This document shows positions 30,853 through 40,287 of a stretch of 51,822 nucleotides of DNA, one piece after another (the first letter of the stretch is position 1; every line of letters starts with the position of its first letter). The notes under the pieces are model-generated. The model did no database searches and was not told the DNA's origin. It worked only from the letters and a program-made list of their open reading frames with translations. The DNA is taken from positions 1-51,822 of the forward strand of contig DDTN01000044.1 of NCBI GenBank assembly GCA_002344355.1, in the 5' to 3' direction. The position numbers and the translations under genes were made by a program. Origin of the DNA: Proteobacteria bacterium UBA2363 (GTDB lineage Bacteria; Pseudomonadota; Gammaproteobacteria; Xanthomonadales; UBA2363).

Positions 30853-32730
30853 ATGTCCCGCCCGACTCCCCCTGTCCCGTCCTGGATGGCCCTGTTGTTG
30901 CTCGGCCTGCTGGCCCTGCCGGCCGCCGCACGCGACCCGGCCACCGTGCCGGTCTGGCCCGACCGTGCGCGCGCTGCACCGGGCATGGCACCGCCACCGG
31001 ACCTGCGCGTGCTGGCCAGCGAGGGGCGCCTGCTGGCAGGTGGCCTGGAGGGGCGCTGGCAGGGCTGGACGGACCTGGTCGACGGGCGCTCGCGATCCAG
31101 CTACGTGCTGGGTCCGATCGAGGGCGGCGAGGGCTTCGACGGCGAGGTGCGCTGGTCGCGCAACGGCGACCAGGTGACCGCGGTCGACAGCTCCGAGGCG
31201 CGCGCCCGGGCCCGCAGCGACGCCTGGCTGGCCCGACGCGGCTGGCTGTCCGCCGACGGCGCCCGCTACGGCAGGGCGACGACGGTGGCCGAGGACGGCC
31301 AGGCCTGGACCCGCGTCGAGGCGGTTCCCGAGGAGGGCCAGCCCGTCGTGCTGTGGTTCGACGCCGACGGCCGCCCCGGCCGCATCGACCAGGGCGAGGG
31401 CCGCGACGCGCGGCGGACGCAGTGGCTGGACTGGCGCGAGGTCGCCGGCCTGCAGGTGCCGTTCCGTATCGTGGGCACCGGCGACGATGCGCGCAGCCGC
31501 ACCGAACTGATCCTCGACCGCGCCGCGCCGGCGCCGGCCGGCACCGACCTGGCCAGGCCCGTGCAGCGCGCGCAGGATTTCCGCTTCGAGGGCGGCGAGC
31601 GCCGCAGCGAGCTGGCCTTCGAACTGCTCAACAACCACATCTACGTCGATGGCCGCATCGACGGCGCGCCGGTGCGCCTGCTGTTCGACACCGGTGGCGT
31701 CAACCTGCTCACCCCGCAGGCGGCCCGGCGACTGGGCCTGGACGTGCAGGGGCGGCTGGCCGGGCGCGGCGTCGGCGAGCAGACCGTCGATGTCGGCCTG
31801 GCCCGTGCAGGAAAGCTGGCCCTGGGCGGTTTCGTGCTGGACGCGCCGATGTTCTACGTGATGGACCTGGGCGACCTGCCCGCCGTGGAGGGTCTGGAAT
31901 TCGACGGCCTGGTCGGCTACGAGGTGTTCCACCGGGTCGGCGTGCGCATCGACTACGGCGCACGTCGCCTGCTGCTCGTGGATTCCGCCCGGCAGGCGCC
32001 GCTGCCTGGTGCGGTGGCGGTGCCGTTCGCGCTGGAGGAGCGCATCCCGGTCGTCCAGGGCAGCATCGACGGCCGGCCGGCGACGCTGTCGATCGACACC
32101 GGCTCGCGTGCGGCGCTCAGTATCCACGCGCCGTTCGTGCGCCAGCACGGCCTGGTCGAGGCCTATGGCGCGCGCTTCGAGACGGTCACCGGCTGGGGCG
32201 TCGGCGGGCCCTCGCACGGCTGGCCGGTGCGGATCGGCGAGCTGCGCCTGGGCGAGGTCGTCGTGCCCGACCTGGCCGCCGACCTGGTCACCCGCGAGAC
32301 CGGCGCCCTGGCCAACGCGGCGATCTCGGCCAACGTCGGCAGCGGCCTGCTGCGCCGCTACGTGGTCGAGTTCGACTACCCGAACCGGCGCATGTACCTG
32401 TCGCCCGGCAGCGAGCACGGCCTGCGCGAGCGCCACGACCGCGCCGGCGCCTGGCTGATGCGCGACGGCGACGCGCTGCGGATCGCCGCACTGGCGCCGG
32501 ACGGCCCGATGCAGCGGGCCGGCCTGGCGGTCGACGACCGCCTGCTGGCGATCGCCGGCGAGCCGGTGGCGGCGCGCAGCCTGGACGGCTGGCGGCGCCT
32601 GCTGCGCGAGACCGCGCCCGGCACCGTGCTGGCGGTCCGCTACCGTCGCGACGGCGCGGCGGCGGACGCCGAGGTGACCCTGGCCGACCCGCTGGCGGAC
32701 CCGTCCGCGCCACCGGCGACCGCCGATTGA
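30853..32730 (+). CDS. Retropepsin-like aspartic protease with C-terminal PDZ domain
   Basis: Encodes 625 residues from ATG 30853 (GGAG seven bases before). A signal peptide (1-27) is followed by an N-terminal beta-rich region of about 220 residues. Two aspartyl-protease half-domains follow, with RLLFDTGGVNLLT (D279) and TLSIDTGSRAALS (D415), each with its GLVGYE- or GSGLLRRY-type counterpart. A PDZ-like domain (about 545-615) contains GPMQRAGLAVDDRLLAIAGEPV. Two DTG sites in one chain allow an intramolecular dimer of the pepsin kind. It is periplasmic or extracellular; the target is unknown. It is transcribed divergently from the ArsR-like gene. Confidence 0.88.
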   Translation: MSRPTPPVPSWMALLLLGLLALPAAARDPATVPVWPDRARAAPGMAPPPDLRVLASEGRLLAGGLEGRWQGWTDLVDGRSRSSYVLGPIEGGEGFDGEVRWSRNGDQVTAVDSSEARARARSDAWLARRGWLSADGARYGRATTVAEDGQAWTRVEAVPEEGQPVVLWFDADGRPGRIDQGEGRDARRTQWLDWREVAGLQVPFRIVGTGDDARSRTELILDRAAPAPAGTDLARPVQRAQDFRFEGGERRSELAFELLNNHIYVDGRIDGAPVRLLFDTGGVNLLTPQAARRLGLDVQGRLAGRGVGEQTVDVGLARAGKLALGGFVLDAPMFYVMDLGDLPAVEGLEFDGLVGYEVFHRVGVRIDYGARRLLLVDSARQAPLPGAVAVPFALEERIPVVQGSIDGRPATLSIDTGSRAALSIHAPFVRQHGLVEAYGARFETVTGWGVGGPSHGWPVRIGELRLGEVVVPDLAADLVTRETGALANAAISANVGSGLLRRYVVEFDYPNRRMYLSPGSEHGLRERHDRAGAWLMRDGDALRIAALAPDGPMQRAGLAVDDRLLAIAGEPVAARSLDGWRRLLRETAPGTVLAVRYRRDGAAADAEVTLADPLADPSAPPATAD

Positions 32731-32782
32731 ACGGCGACCGCCGCCGGCCCGCGCCTGGCGGACCGGCGGCGGCGCGGACCGC

Positions 32783-34234
32783 TCAGCGCACCCGGATCGG
32801 CTGGCTGGCGACCACCTGGTCGCCGGCCTCGCCGGCCAGCACGAAGCGCAGCTCGTACTCGCCGGCCTCCTCGGGCAGGGCCAGCCGGTAGGTCCGGGTG
32901 CCGGGCTCGTAGTAGGCGAACTGCCGGTAGGTCCCAGGATCGCTGCCGGCCGGCGCGACGCTGAGCCAGTGGCCCGCACCGTCCGGCCCTTCGGCCTCGA
33001 CCTCGACCTGCCCGCCGGCGCTGCCCTCGGCGGGACCGGCGATGCGCGCCTGAGCCGCGGTCACCCGCACCGGCTGGCGGGCGGCGATCTGGGAGGCGTC
33101 GCCGGCCAGCACCACGCGCAGCTCGTAGTCGCCCGGCACGGCCGGGGCGCGCAGCCGGTACTCGGCCTCGTCGGCCTCGATCCAGGCGTAGGCGAGGTGG
33201 GCCTCGGCGGCCGATCCCGATGGCGCGAAGCCGACCCAGTGGCCGGCATTGCCCGGACCGCGCGCGCGGAAGACCACCGAGCTGCCGGCCATGGCCTGCG
33301 CCGGCGCCTCGATGGCGGCGATCGCCTCGACCAGGGCGATCGGCTGCCGGGCCAGCACCGGCTCGGCACGGCGCGGGCTGACGTAGCGCAGCTCGAAGGG
33401 GCCGGCGGCGGTGGCGGTGCGCAGGCGGACCGTCTGCGTCCCCGCCTCGAGCCAGGCATAGCCGGCCTCGCGATCGCCCTGGTACAGGGCGATGTAGTCG
33501 CCCTCGTCGCCCGGCCCCTGCCAGACGACCTCGATCCAGCTCGCCACGGTCGCCTGCGCGGGTGCCGACAGGCTGGCGCTGGCCGGCGGCAGGGCCGGTT
33601 GCGTGGTCGCCGCGGCCAGGCTCCCCAGGGCGCCGGCCAGTTCCCGCGCGTCGCCGGCGTTGAAGTAGCGGCCGCCGGTGTTCTCGGCCAGGCAGCGCAG
33701 CTGCGCCTGGTGCGCCGGGTCGGCGACGTCGAAGCCGATCACGTGGGCGGTGAAGTCGACGCCACGCTGCTCGAGTTCCCGGCCGACCTGGCAGGGATCG
33801 AGGCTGCAGGTCTCCTCGCCGTCGGACACCAGGATCACGGTGGCCTTCTGCTCGGAGGCGCGCAGCAGGTCGGCGGCGTGCACGACGGCGGCCGACAGCG
33901 GGGTCATGCCGGTGGGGTTGAGCGCATTGACCCGTCCCAGGAAGGCCGCGGCATCGAGCGGGCCCGGCCCGATCAGGGTCTCGATGTCGGCGCAGTCGCC
34001 CTTGCGCCGGTGCCCGTAGGCGACCAGGCCCAGGTTGTCGCCGGCCGGCCAGTCGCCGACCAGGCCGGCGACCGCCTCGCGGGCGATCTCGATCTTGGTG
34101 CGGCCGTCGATCTGGCCCCACATGGAGCCGGAGGCGTCGAGCACCAGCACCACGTTGGCGTCGGCGAGCGCAGGCGGCGGCGCGAGCAAGGCACCGGCGG
34201 CCAATGCCGCCAGCGCGAGGGTCTGCGATTTCAT
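32783..34234 (-). CDS. Exported VWA-domain protein with three repeated beta-modules
   Basis: Encodes 483 residues. A signal peptide (1-24) leads into a von Willebrand A domain with an intact metal-site DASGSMWG, a threonine in PTGMTPLSAA and the VSDGEETC loop. Four Cys in this region (DCAD, TCSLDPC and RCLAE) may form disulfides. After about residue 215 come three modules of about 85 residues, each with an opening like W-GPGDEGDYIALY/ARGPGNAGHWVGF/AEGPDGAGHWLSV, an aromatic-G-x-(T/E) middle and a close YELR-V-AG......A.QPIRV. This looks like an adhesion or binding protein with repeated Ig-like units; the ligand is unknown. Confidence 0.82.
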   Translation of the reverse strand: MKSQTLALAALAAGALLAPPPALADANVVLVLDASGSMWGQIDGRTKIEIAREAVAGLVGDWPAGDNLGLVAYGHRRKGDCADIETLIGPGPLDAAAFLGRVNALNPTGMTPLSAAVVHAADLLRASEQKATVILVSDGEETCSLDPCQVGRELEQRGVDFTAHVIGFDVADPAHQAQLRCLAENTGGRYFNAGDARELAGALGSLAAATTQPALPPASASLSAPAQATVASWIEVVWQGPGDEGDYIALYQGDREAGYAWLEAGTQTVRLRTATAAGPFELRYVSPRRAEPVLARQPIALVEAIAAIEAPAQAMAGSSVVFRARGPGNAGHWVGFAPSGSAAEAHLAYAWIEADEAEYRLRAPAVPGDYELRVVLAGDASQIAARQPVRVTAAQARIAGPAEGSAGGQVEVEAEGPDGAGHWLSVAPAGSDPGTYRQFAYYEPGTRTYRLALPEEAGEYELRFVLAGEAGDQVVASQPIRVR

Positions 34235-34338
34235 GGCTGTCGTCCTGGGGTTGCGGGGCCGGCCGCCGTGGCCGGCCGTTCAGGCCTGGTGTCCGGCCCG
34301 CGCCCGGCGCGCAGCCGGGTCGGCCGGTGTTCTCGGGT

Positions 34339-35124
34339 TCAGCGCCCCAGGCGCGGCATCTCGATCTTCTGCTCGCGATAGCCCGACGGCACCTGGAACA
34401 GGTCGGCCGGCAGGCTGGCGTTGTCGATGCCGGCGAATTCGGAGGTGGCGCGACGCCCGCCGTCGAGGTCGGTGACCCGCAGCGGCACCAGGCCGTCCTT
34501 GAACGGCGTCATGTCGGCGAACTGCGCCATCGGGCCGCTGGCCAGCGACTCCATCATGCTGCGGGTCATCGCCATCACGCCATCGAGGGTGGCGCGGTCG
34601 GCGGCCGAGAGCCCGGACAGCACCGAGGCATCGCCCATGCAGGACTCGTTGACGGCCCGGCCCTGCACCTGGGTGCGGTAGATGGTGCAGGAATGACCGG
34701 CGACCCGGTCGCGCTGGCCGGTGTCGACCACCTTGACCAGGGGCTCGCCGCCCATGCCGGGCAGGCCGCCGCCGACCATGCCCTGCATCTGGGCGCGGAC
34801 CTCGGGCGGCATGTTGGCCATGGCCGACTCGAGCTGCGCCATGGCGTCGTTCAGGGCGCCGCTCATCTGCTCCATCTCGGCGCGGCCGATGCGGGTGTAC
34901 TCGCGCTTGCCATGGTCGAGCATGGTCATGCTGCCGTCGGCGGGGTTCATGATCACGCTGACGTTGCCGTCGGCGTCGCTGCGCACCTTGCCGTGGCCGA
35001 TCAGCAGGCCCTGGATGTCGGCGCCGCCGCCTTCGGTGGCCTGGAAGCTGATGCGGGCGTCGGCCAGCGCGGTGGCGGCCGGCAGGGCCAGGGCGAGCAT
35101 GGCGGCGAGCGGTCGAAGGGTCAT
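34339..35124 (-). CDS. Exported hypothetical protein (DUF4412-like)
   Basis: Encodes 261 residues with a signal peptide (1-22). The pattern after it, a beta-strand set with VRSDADGNVSVIMNPADGSMTMLDHGKREYTRI, then a Met-rich helical section (PPEVRAQMQGMVGGGLPGM) and a Cys-containing strand (VAGHSCTIYRTQVQGRAVNESCM), resembles DUF4412 proteins, which measure about this size and are periplasmic. One disulfide between the two Cys is likely. The end GYREQKIEMPRL is also DUF4412-like. The neighbours upstream and downstream on the same strand are the HiPIP and VWA genes. Function unknown; family match by eye. Confidence 0.6.
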   Translation of the reverse strand: MTLRPLAAMLALALPAATALADARISFQATEGGGADIQGLLIGHGKVRSDADGNVSVIMNPADGSMTMLDHGKREYTRIGRAEMEQMSGALNDAMAQLESAMANMPPEVRAQMQGMVGGGLPGMGGEPLVKVVDTGQRDRVAGHSCTIYRTQVQGRAVNESCMGDASVLSGLSAADRATLDGVMAMTRSMMESLASGPMAQFADMTPFKDGLVPLRVTDLDGGRRATSEFAGIDNASLPADLFQVPSGYREQKIEMPRLGR

Positions 35125-35276
35125 GGCGTTCTCCTTGGCGTTCGGGTTCGGATCGGCGTCTTCGACGCCGGGTGCCCGAGCATAAACGCAGCCGGCGACG
35201 CCGGACTGTCAGCGTCGCCGGGACAAGGCGGCCCGGCCGGGCGCCGGCGAGGCCGCCGCGACGCCGACGGTGTCGC

Positions 35277-35609
35277 TCAGGCCGGCTTGATCACCCAGGC
35301 CTTGCACCAGGCGCGGGCGGGCACCGCCTTGCCCGGGAACAGCGCGCACGGCGCCACCGGGTCGGTCTCGGCGCCCTTGTAGTGCAGGCAGTTGGCGCAG
35401 ATGGCGTCGGGCTTCAGCAAGGGCTCGCCGGCCGGCACCTTGGCGACGTCGTCGACGTAGCCGAGGGCCCTGGCGGTGGGTTCGTCCTCGCCGAGCAGGG
35501 GCAGCGCGTCCTGGGCCCGGGACGTGCCGGGACGGGCGACGGCGACCACGGCAAGGGCGAGGGCGCCGGAACCGGCGGACTTGATGAACTGGCGACGGTT
35601 GCACGACAT
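35277..35609 (-). CDS. High-potential iron-sulfur protein (HiPIP)
   Basis: Encodes 110 residues. It begins with a Tat signal (NRRQFIKSAGSG, twin arginine at 5-6), so the folded protein with its cluster is exported to the periplasm. The four cluster ligands are C71, C74, C88 and C102 in the HiPIP spacing CxxC...C...C (CANCLHYKG, CALFPGKAV, WCKAWV), holding a [4Fe-4S] cluster. HiPIPs carry electrons between the bc1 complex and terminal acceptors and are widespread in Lysobacterales. It lies 152 bases upstream of the DUF4412-like gene on the same strand. Confidence 0.93.
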   Translation of the reverse strand: MSCNRRQFIKSAGSGALALAVVAVARPGTSRAQDALPLLGEDEPTARALGYVDDVAKVPAGEPLLKPDAICANCLHYKGAETDPVAPCALFPGKAVPARAWCKAWVIKPA

Positions 35610-35898
35610 GGCGGATTTCCTTGGTTGCGGGTGGCCTGGCATCGTCGTGGGCGGCTGCCGCCCTGGGCGACAGGCGCGGCGGGCCGCGTTGCGCACGCGC
35701 GGGCGCGCATGCCGGGGCGATGCATGCGCCGGAGTATGGCAACGACGGATGCGGCGATGACGTGATGGAACGTGGAACCATTCTCGTTCCCGTTCGCAGG
35801 GATCGCCACCGGGCAACGCACGTTGTCACGACACGTGCGGCAAGTGCCGGCCCCGTGCCGGAACGGATCGGCGCCGCAGTCGTGCGTGCGGACCCCGC

Positions 35899-36357
35899 TC
35901 AGTCGCCGACCTGGAAGCGCCGGCTGACCACGACCGCGCCGTCCAGCAGGATGTCGACCTGGTAGTCGCCGGCGGGAAAACCGTCGCCCTTGGCGACCCG
36001 GAAGGCGTGCACCCCGGCCTCGTCGACCCGGTGCGCCTCCTCGTGGAACACCGGGCCGTCGTGGCCGAAGCGCCAGCGGGCGGCGAGCCTGCCGCCGCCC
36101 ACGCCCTCGGTGAGGATCACCGCCTCGATATGGTCGTCGGGAGCGAAGCGCGTCGCCGGCTCGGTGACCGGGCTGCCGCCGCTGTCGTAGGTGCGCGCCA
36201 TCTGCACCTCGGCGACCGTGAAGTCGCCGCCGGCGGCGGCGTCCGTTGCGCCGGCGCTGTCGGCGGCGACGGGGGCGCCGGCGCGGTCGCCGCCGGAACA
36301 GGCGGCCAGCAGCAGCGACAGGACCAGGACCAGAACCAGGGCGTGTTGCGATCGCAT
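35899..36357 (-). CDS. Probable lipoprotein, hypothetical
   Basis: Encodes 152 residues. A type II signal peptide ends in the lipobox LLLAAC (Cys near residue 20), followed by SGGDRAGAP, so it should be lipidated. The position after the Cys lacks Asp, so outer-membrane sorting would be expected. The rest is one small beta-sandwich-like domain (DFTVAEVQMARTYDSG...HIEAVILTEGVGGGRLAARWRFGHDGPVFHEEAHRV...AGDYQVDILLDGAVVVSRRFQV), which looks like a cell-surface carrier or Ig-like module. No family was recognised. The gene for a GGDEF-EAL protein ends 32 bases upstream on the same strand, so a shared transcript is possible. Confidence 0.72.
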   Translation of the reverse strand: MRSQHALVLVLVLSLLLAACSGGDRAGAPVAADSAGATDAAAGGDFTVAEVQMARTYDSGGSPVTEPATRFAPDDHIEAVILTEGVGGGRLAARWRFGHDGPVFHEEAHRVDEAGVHAFRVAKGDGFPAGDYQVDILLDGAVVVSRRFQVGD

Positions 36358-36389
36358 CGTTGCAGGGACTCCTTGCGTGGCGGCAGCGC

Positions 36390-39300
36390 TCACCCGGGCG
36401 TCCAGCCGGGCAGGGGCTCGGGAAAGGGTTGCGGCTTCGAATACAGGAAACCCTGCAGCTCGTCGCAGCCGCGGCGGACCAGCCAGTCGCGCTGGGCCAC
36501 GGTCTCGACACCCTCGGCGACCACGCGCAGCGACAGGCTGTGCGCCAGCGAGATGATCGATTCGCAGATCGCCTCGTTCTGGCGCTCGGCGAACAGGTCG
36601 CGGACGAAGCCGCGGTCGATCTTCAGCTTGGTGACCGGCAACCGGCTGAGGTAGCCGAGGTTGGAATAGCCACTGCCGAAGTCGTCGATCGAGACCTCGA
36701 CGCCGAGCTTGCCGAGCGCCTCGATGGTGCGCACCACGCCGCCCGGGTCGGCGAGGATCACGCTCTCGGTGATCTCCAGCTCGAGCAGCCGGCCATCGGC
36801 GCCGGTGCGTTCGAGCGCCTGGCCGACCTCGCGGACCAGGTCGTCGTGCATGAACTGGTGGGCCGAGACGTTGACCGCGATCCGGCACGGCCGTCCGGCC
36901 AGGCGCGCGGCATCGGCCTGCCGGCGGCAGGCCTGGCCGATCACCCAGCGGCCGATCGGCACCATCAGCCCGGTCTCCTCGCAGATCGGGATGAAGCGCG
37001 CGGGCTGGCGCAGGGTGGCCGGCCCGTTGGGCCAGCGCAGCAGCAGTTCGATGCCCGAGATCGCGCCGGTGACGGCGTCGTGCTGGGTCTGGTAGTGGAG
37101 ATCCAGCTCCTTCTCCAGGTCCGGGCCGCGCAAGCGCGAGACCAGCTCCAGGCGGTTGCTGGCGGTCCGGTGCAGGACATCGGAGAACATCACGGCGCGG
37201 TTGCGGCCCTGGCGCTTGGCCTCGTACATCGCGGCATCGGCGCTGCGGATCAGGGTGTCCGGATCGGTGCCGTCGCGCGGGCCGATGGCGATGCCGACGC
37301 TGGCGCTCAGGAACTGCGTGGTGCCGACCACCTCGATCGGCTCGGCGACCGCCCGGTGCACGGAGGCGACCACGCGGTCGACGGCGTCGGCATCGGCCAG
37401 CAGCATGAACTCGTCGCCGCCGAAGCGGCCCAGGGTCACGCCGGGGCCAACCGCCTCGGTCAGGCGTTCGGCGACCGCGCGGATCACGTTGTCGCCGACC
37501 GCGTGGCCGAGGGCATCGTTGATCACCTTGAACTGGTCGAGGTCGACGAACACCACCGCCAGCTCGCCGCCGCGCTCGCCGGCCAGGGCCAGCCAGCCGC
37601 GCAGGCGCTCCTTGACCGCGCGCCGGTTGGGCAGCCCGGTGAGGTCGTCGTGCTGGGCCTGGTGGGTGAGGATCTGCTCGAAGCGCAGCTGTTCGGTGAG
37701 GTCGCGCAGGACCAGCTGCAGGCCCTCGCCGTTGCCGTCGCGGTAGGCCGACACCGCCATCTCGGCCAGGAACTCGCCGCCATCGGTGCGACGCACCCGG
37801 ACCTGCCTTCCGTTGGTGCTCCAGCGCGGGTCGCGCAGCACGTTGGCGATCGCCGGCTCGAACAGCCGGTCGACCCCGCAGCCGACCAGCTCGCGACCGC
37901 CCTCGCCGCGCAGCACCTTCGCCGCCGAGGGATTGCAGAACACGACGACGCCGTCGCGCAGCACCAGCAACGGCAGGGGCAGGCGCTCGACCAGGCTGCG
38001 ATAGCTGTTCTCGCGCTCGACCAGGGCCCGCTGCGCCTCCAGCTCCGGAGAGCGGTCGAGCATGCCGCCGACCATGCGCAGGGCCTTGCCGGCGTCGTCG
38101 CGAAGGATGAAGCCGCGGTCGCTGACGTGCGCCCAGCCGCCGTCCATGCGCCGGTACCGGTAGTTCTCCTCCCAGCTGTCGCCGCTGCCGGCCAGGGCGG
38201 CGTCGAAGCTGGCGGCGACCCGCGCCCGGTCGTCCGGGTGCAGGCGGCTGCGCCAGCTCTCGATGTTGCTGTCGGGCTGCGACGGATCGGTACCGAAGTG
38301 GGTGTAGTAGCTGTCGCTCCACCACAGGTGGTCGAGACCGGCGTCGTAGTCGTAGATGGCGTCGTTGCTGACCCGGGCGACCAGGCGGAAACGCGCCTCG
38401 CTGTCGGCCAGCTCCTGCTCGGCGCGGACCTTGTCGGTCAGGTCCAGGCTGGCGACCAGTCGCGCTTCGCGGCCCTCGAAATTGACCCGGGTGGCGAACA
38501 CGCGGGCATGCAGCAGACGGCCGTCGCTGGTCCGGTGCCGCCAGACCCGGCCGCCGTCGGGCTGGCCCTCCAGCAGGTCCGCCCGGAACCGCTCCAGTTC
38601 GTCGTGCGGCAGCAGGTCCTGCAGCGACATCGCCGAGAAGTCGGCCAGGCTCCAGCCGTACAGGTGCACGGTCGCCTCGTTGACCGCGAGGAAGCGCAGG
38701 CTGTCCTGGTCGAACACCCACAGCGGCACCGGGCTGAGCTCGAACAGGTAGCGGTACTGCGCTTCGGCCAGGGCGATGCGCTCCTGCGCCAGGGTCGCCT
38801 CGGTGATGTCGAGCAGGGTGCCGGTGACCACCGGCACCCCCAGCACGTTGATGCGCGGCTGCGCCCGCAGTCGCAGGTAGCGGACGCGGCCATCCGGAAG
38901 CAGGGTGCGCACCTGCTGGTCGATGGGCAGGCGCATGGTGCCCGCCTCGCGCACGCGGGCATCGAGCGCGTCGCGGTCGTCGGGATGGATGCGCTCGCGC
39001 AGGGTCGCGTAGCCGCCGCGGCTGCGCGGCGGCAGGTCGAGCAGGCGCGAGACCTCGTCGGACCAGATGAGCCGGTCGCTGCGCGACTCGTACTCCCACA
39101 GCCCCAGCTCGCCGATCCGCTGCACTTCGGCGAGCCGCTCCTCCTTGATCCGCAGCTGGGTGACCGCGGCATTGCCGGTGCGCCAGGCCCGCAGCGCCTG
39201 GCCGACCGCCAGCAGGGTCAGCAGCGAGATGGCGGCCAGGCCGAACGCGGTGGCGATCACGGTCTGCCGCCACACGAACAGGATTTCCGATTCGGTACGG

Positions 39301-40133
39301 CCGATCGCCACGACGATGTCATAGCGGGGCAGGCGCTCGAAGGCCATCATCCGGATCTCGCCGTCCAGCAGCGCCGGTTGCAGCAGGGTGCCCCGTGCCT
39401 GGTCGCGCCACTGGGTGAGCATCTGCGCAGAGGACAGGTCGAGTTCGCGGTAAAGCGCCGAGTCCCGGTGGCGGGCGACCAGACGCCCCCCCTCATGGAC
39501 CACCGACACCGAACCGCCCGGGCCGAGGTCGAGGTCGCCGAGCAGCGCGTCCAGGGCATCCATGTCCAGGGTGCCGACCACCCAGCGGATGGTCGGATGG
39601 TCGACCGGGTGCAGCAGGCGGACCACCCAGCGCCCGGCGACGTCGCGGGTCGGCACCGTGAGCAGGGTCCGTTCGCCGGCCAGGATCTCGGCGTGGCGCC
39701 CCTGGGCCCAGTCGGGCAGCAGCTCTTCGGCGGCATCCTCGGCGTCCGGGCGGGTGATCGCCCGGCGTCCGGTGCCGACCAGCTGGACCGCCAGCAGCGC
39801 CGGCGCCTGCGAGCGCAGGCGCGCCAGGTGCGCGGTCATCGCCCCGTGCTCCTGGCTGAGGTCGGGCAACAGGCGGGCGAGTTCGGCGAGCACCACCGAG
39901 TGCACGTCCAGGTAGCGGCCGACCGTGGCGGCGACCGCGCTGGCCAGCGAGGAAACCTCGCGCTCGGCATCGTCGAGTTCGGCGCGACGCAGGAAGCCGA
40001 GCAGCAGCGCCGCCAGCATCACCAGGGCGGCGAGCGTCAGCGCGGGACCCAGCCACAACCGGGACGGCAGGCGAGCCGGCGCGGCCACGATGGCGGCAGG
40101 CTCGGTTCTGTCTGGCAAGGGGTGTTGCTCCAC
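36390..40133 (-). CDS. Membrane-bound PAS/GGDEF/EAL signalling protein
   Basis: Encodes 1247 residues. TM1 (about 26-48) and TM2 (about 291-313) enclose a periplasmic sensor domain of the PDC/CACHE kind. Four PAS-type domains follow (about 335-450, 455-570, 575-695, 705-815). The GGDEF domain (about 825-985) has the intact FGGDEF active site (GGDEF at 905-909) but no RxxD inhibitory site before it. The EAL domain (about 1000-1240) keeps the catalytic set: Glu in GIELLLRW, NVSAHQF, LEITES, DDFGSGYSN, KIDRGFV and AEGVET; the EAL triplet itself is IEL. Both cyclase and phosphodiesterase activity look possible, acting on cyclic di-GMP. Confidence 0.94.
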   Translation of the reverse strand: MEQHPLPDRTEPAAIVAAPARLPSRLWLGPALTLAALVMLAALLLGFLRRAELDDAEREVSSLASAVAATVGRYLDVHSVVLAELARLLPDLSQEHGAMTAHLARLRSQAPALLAVQLVGTGRRAITRPDAEDAAEELLPDWAQGRHAEILAGERTLLTVPTRDVAGRWVVRLLHPVDHPTIRWVVGTLDMDALDALLGDLDLGPGGSVSVVHEGGRLVARHRDSALYRELDLSSAQMLTQWRDQARGTLLQPALLDGEIRMMAFERLPRYDIVVAIGRTESEILFVWRQTVIATAFGLAAISLLTLLAVGQALRAWRTGNAAVTQLRIKEERLAEVQRIGELGLWEYESRSDRLIWSDEVSRLLDLPPRSRGGYATLRERIHPDDRDALDARVREAGTMRLPIDQQVRTLLPDGRVRYLRLRAQPRINVLGVPVVTGTLLDITEATLAQERIALAEAQYRYLFELSPVPLWVFDQDSLRFLAVNEATVHLYGWSLADFSAMSLQDLLPHDELERFRADLLEGQPDGGRVWRHRTSDGRLLHARVFATRVNFEGREARLVASLDLTDKVRAEQELADSEARFRLVARVSNDAIYDYDAGLDHLWWSDSYYTHFGTDPSQPDSNIESWRSRLHPDDRARVAASFDAALAGSGDSWEENYRYRRMDGGWAHVSDRGFILRDDAGKALRMVGGMLDRSPELEAQRALVERENSYRSLVERLPLPLLVLRDGVVVFCNPSAAKVLRGEGGRELVGCGVDRLFEPAIANVLRDPRWSTNGRQVRVRRTDGGEFLAEMAVSAYRDGNGEGLQLVLRDLTEQLRFEQILTHQAQHDDLTGLPNRRAVKERLRGWLALAGERGGELAVVFVDLDQFKVINDALGHAVGDNVIRAVAERLTEAVGPGVTLGRFGGDEFMLLADADAVDRVVASVHRAVAEPIEVVGTTQFLSASVGIAIGPRDGTDPDTLIRSADAAMYEAKRQGRNRAVMFSDVLHRTASNRLELVSRLRGPDLEKELDLHYQTQHDAVTGAISGIELLLRWPNGPATLRQPARFIPICEETGLMVPIGRWVIGQACRRQADAARLAGRPCRIAVNVSAHQFMHDDLVREVGQALERTGADGRLLELEITESVILADPGGVVRTIEALGKLGVEVSIDDFGSGYSNLGYLSRLPVTKLKIDRGFVRDLFAERQNEAICESIISLAHSLSLRVVAEGVETVAQRDWLVRRGCDELQGFLYSKPQPFPEPLPGWTPG

Positions 40134-40287
40134 GGTCTTCCTGGCGGCGATCCGGGACAGTCCCCCTGCCCCTCCCGGCCGCGCGCGGCCGCGGGCCCAC
40201 CCTAGCGCGCGGCCGTGACCGCCACAAGCCGGCGACCGGCGCCGAGCGCCGGCCTGGCGCCGTTCCCGGCGCCAGCTGCGGCCGCGC

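Noticed and set aside
36246..40205. A 1319-residue frame antisense to the GGDEF-EAL gene
   Set aside because: The opposite strand encodes a complete, well-conserved signalling protein; this frame has no recognisable domain.
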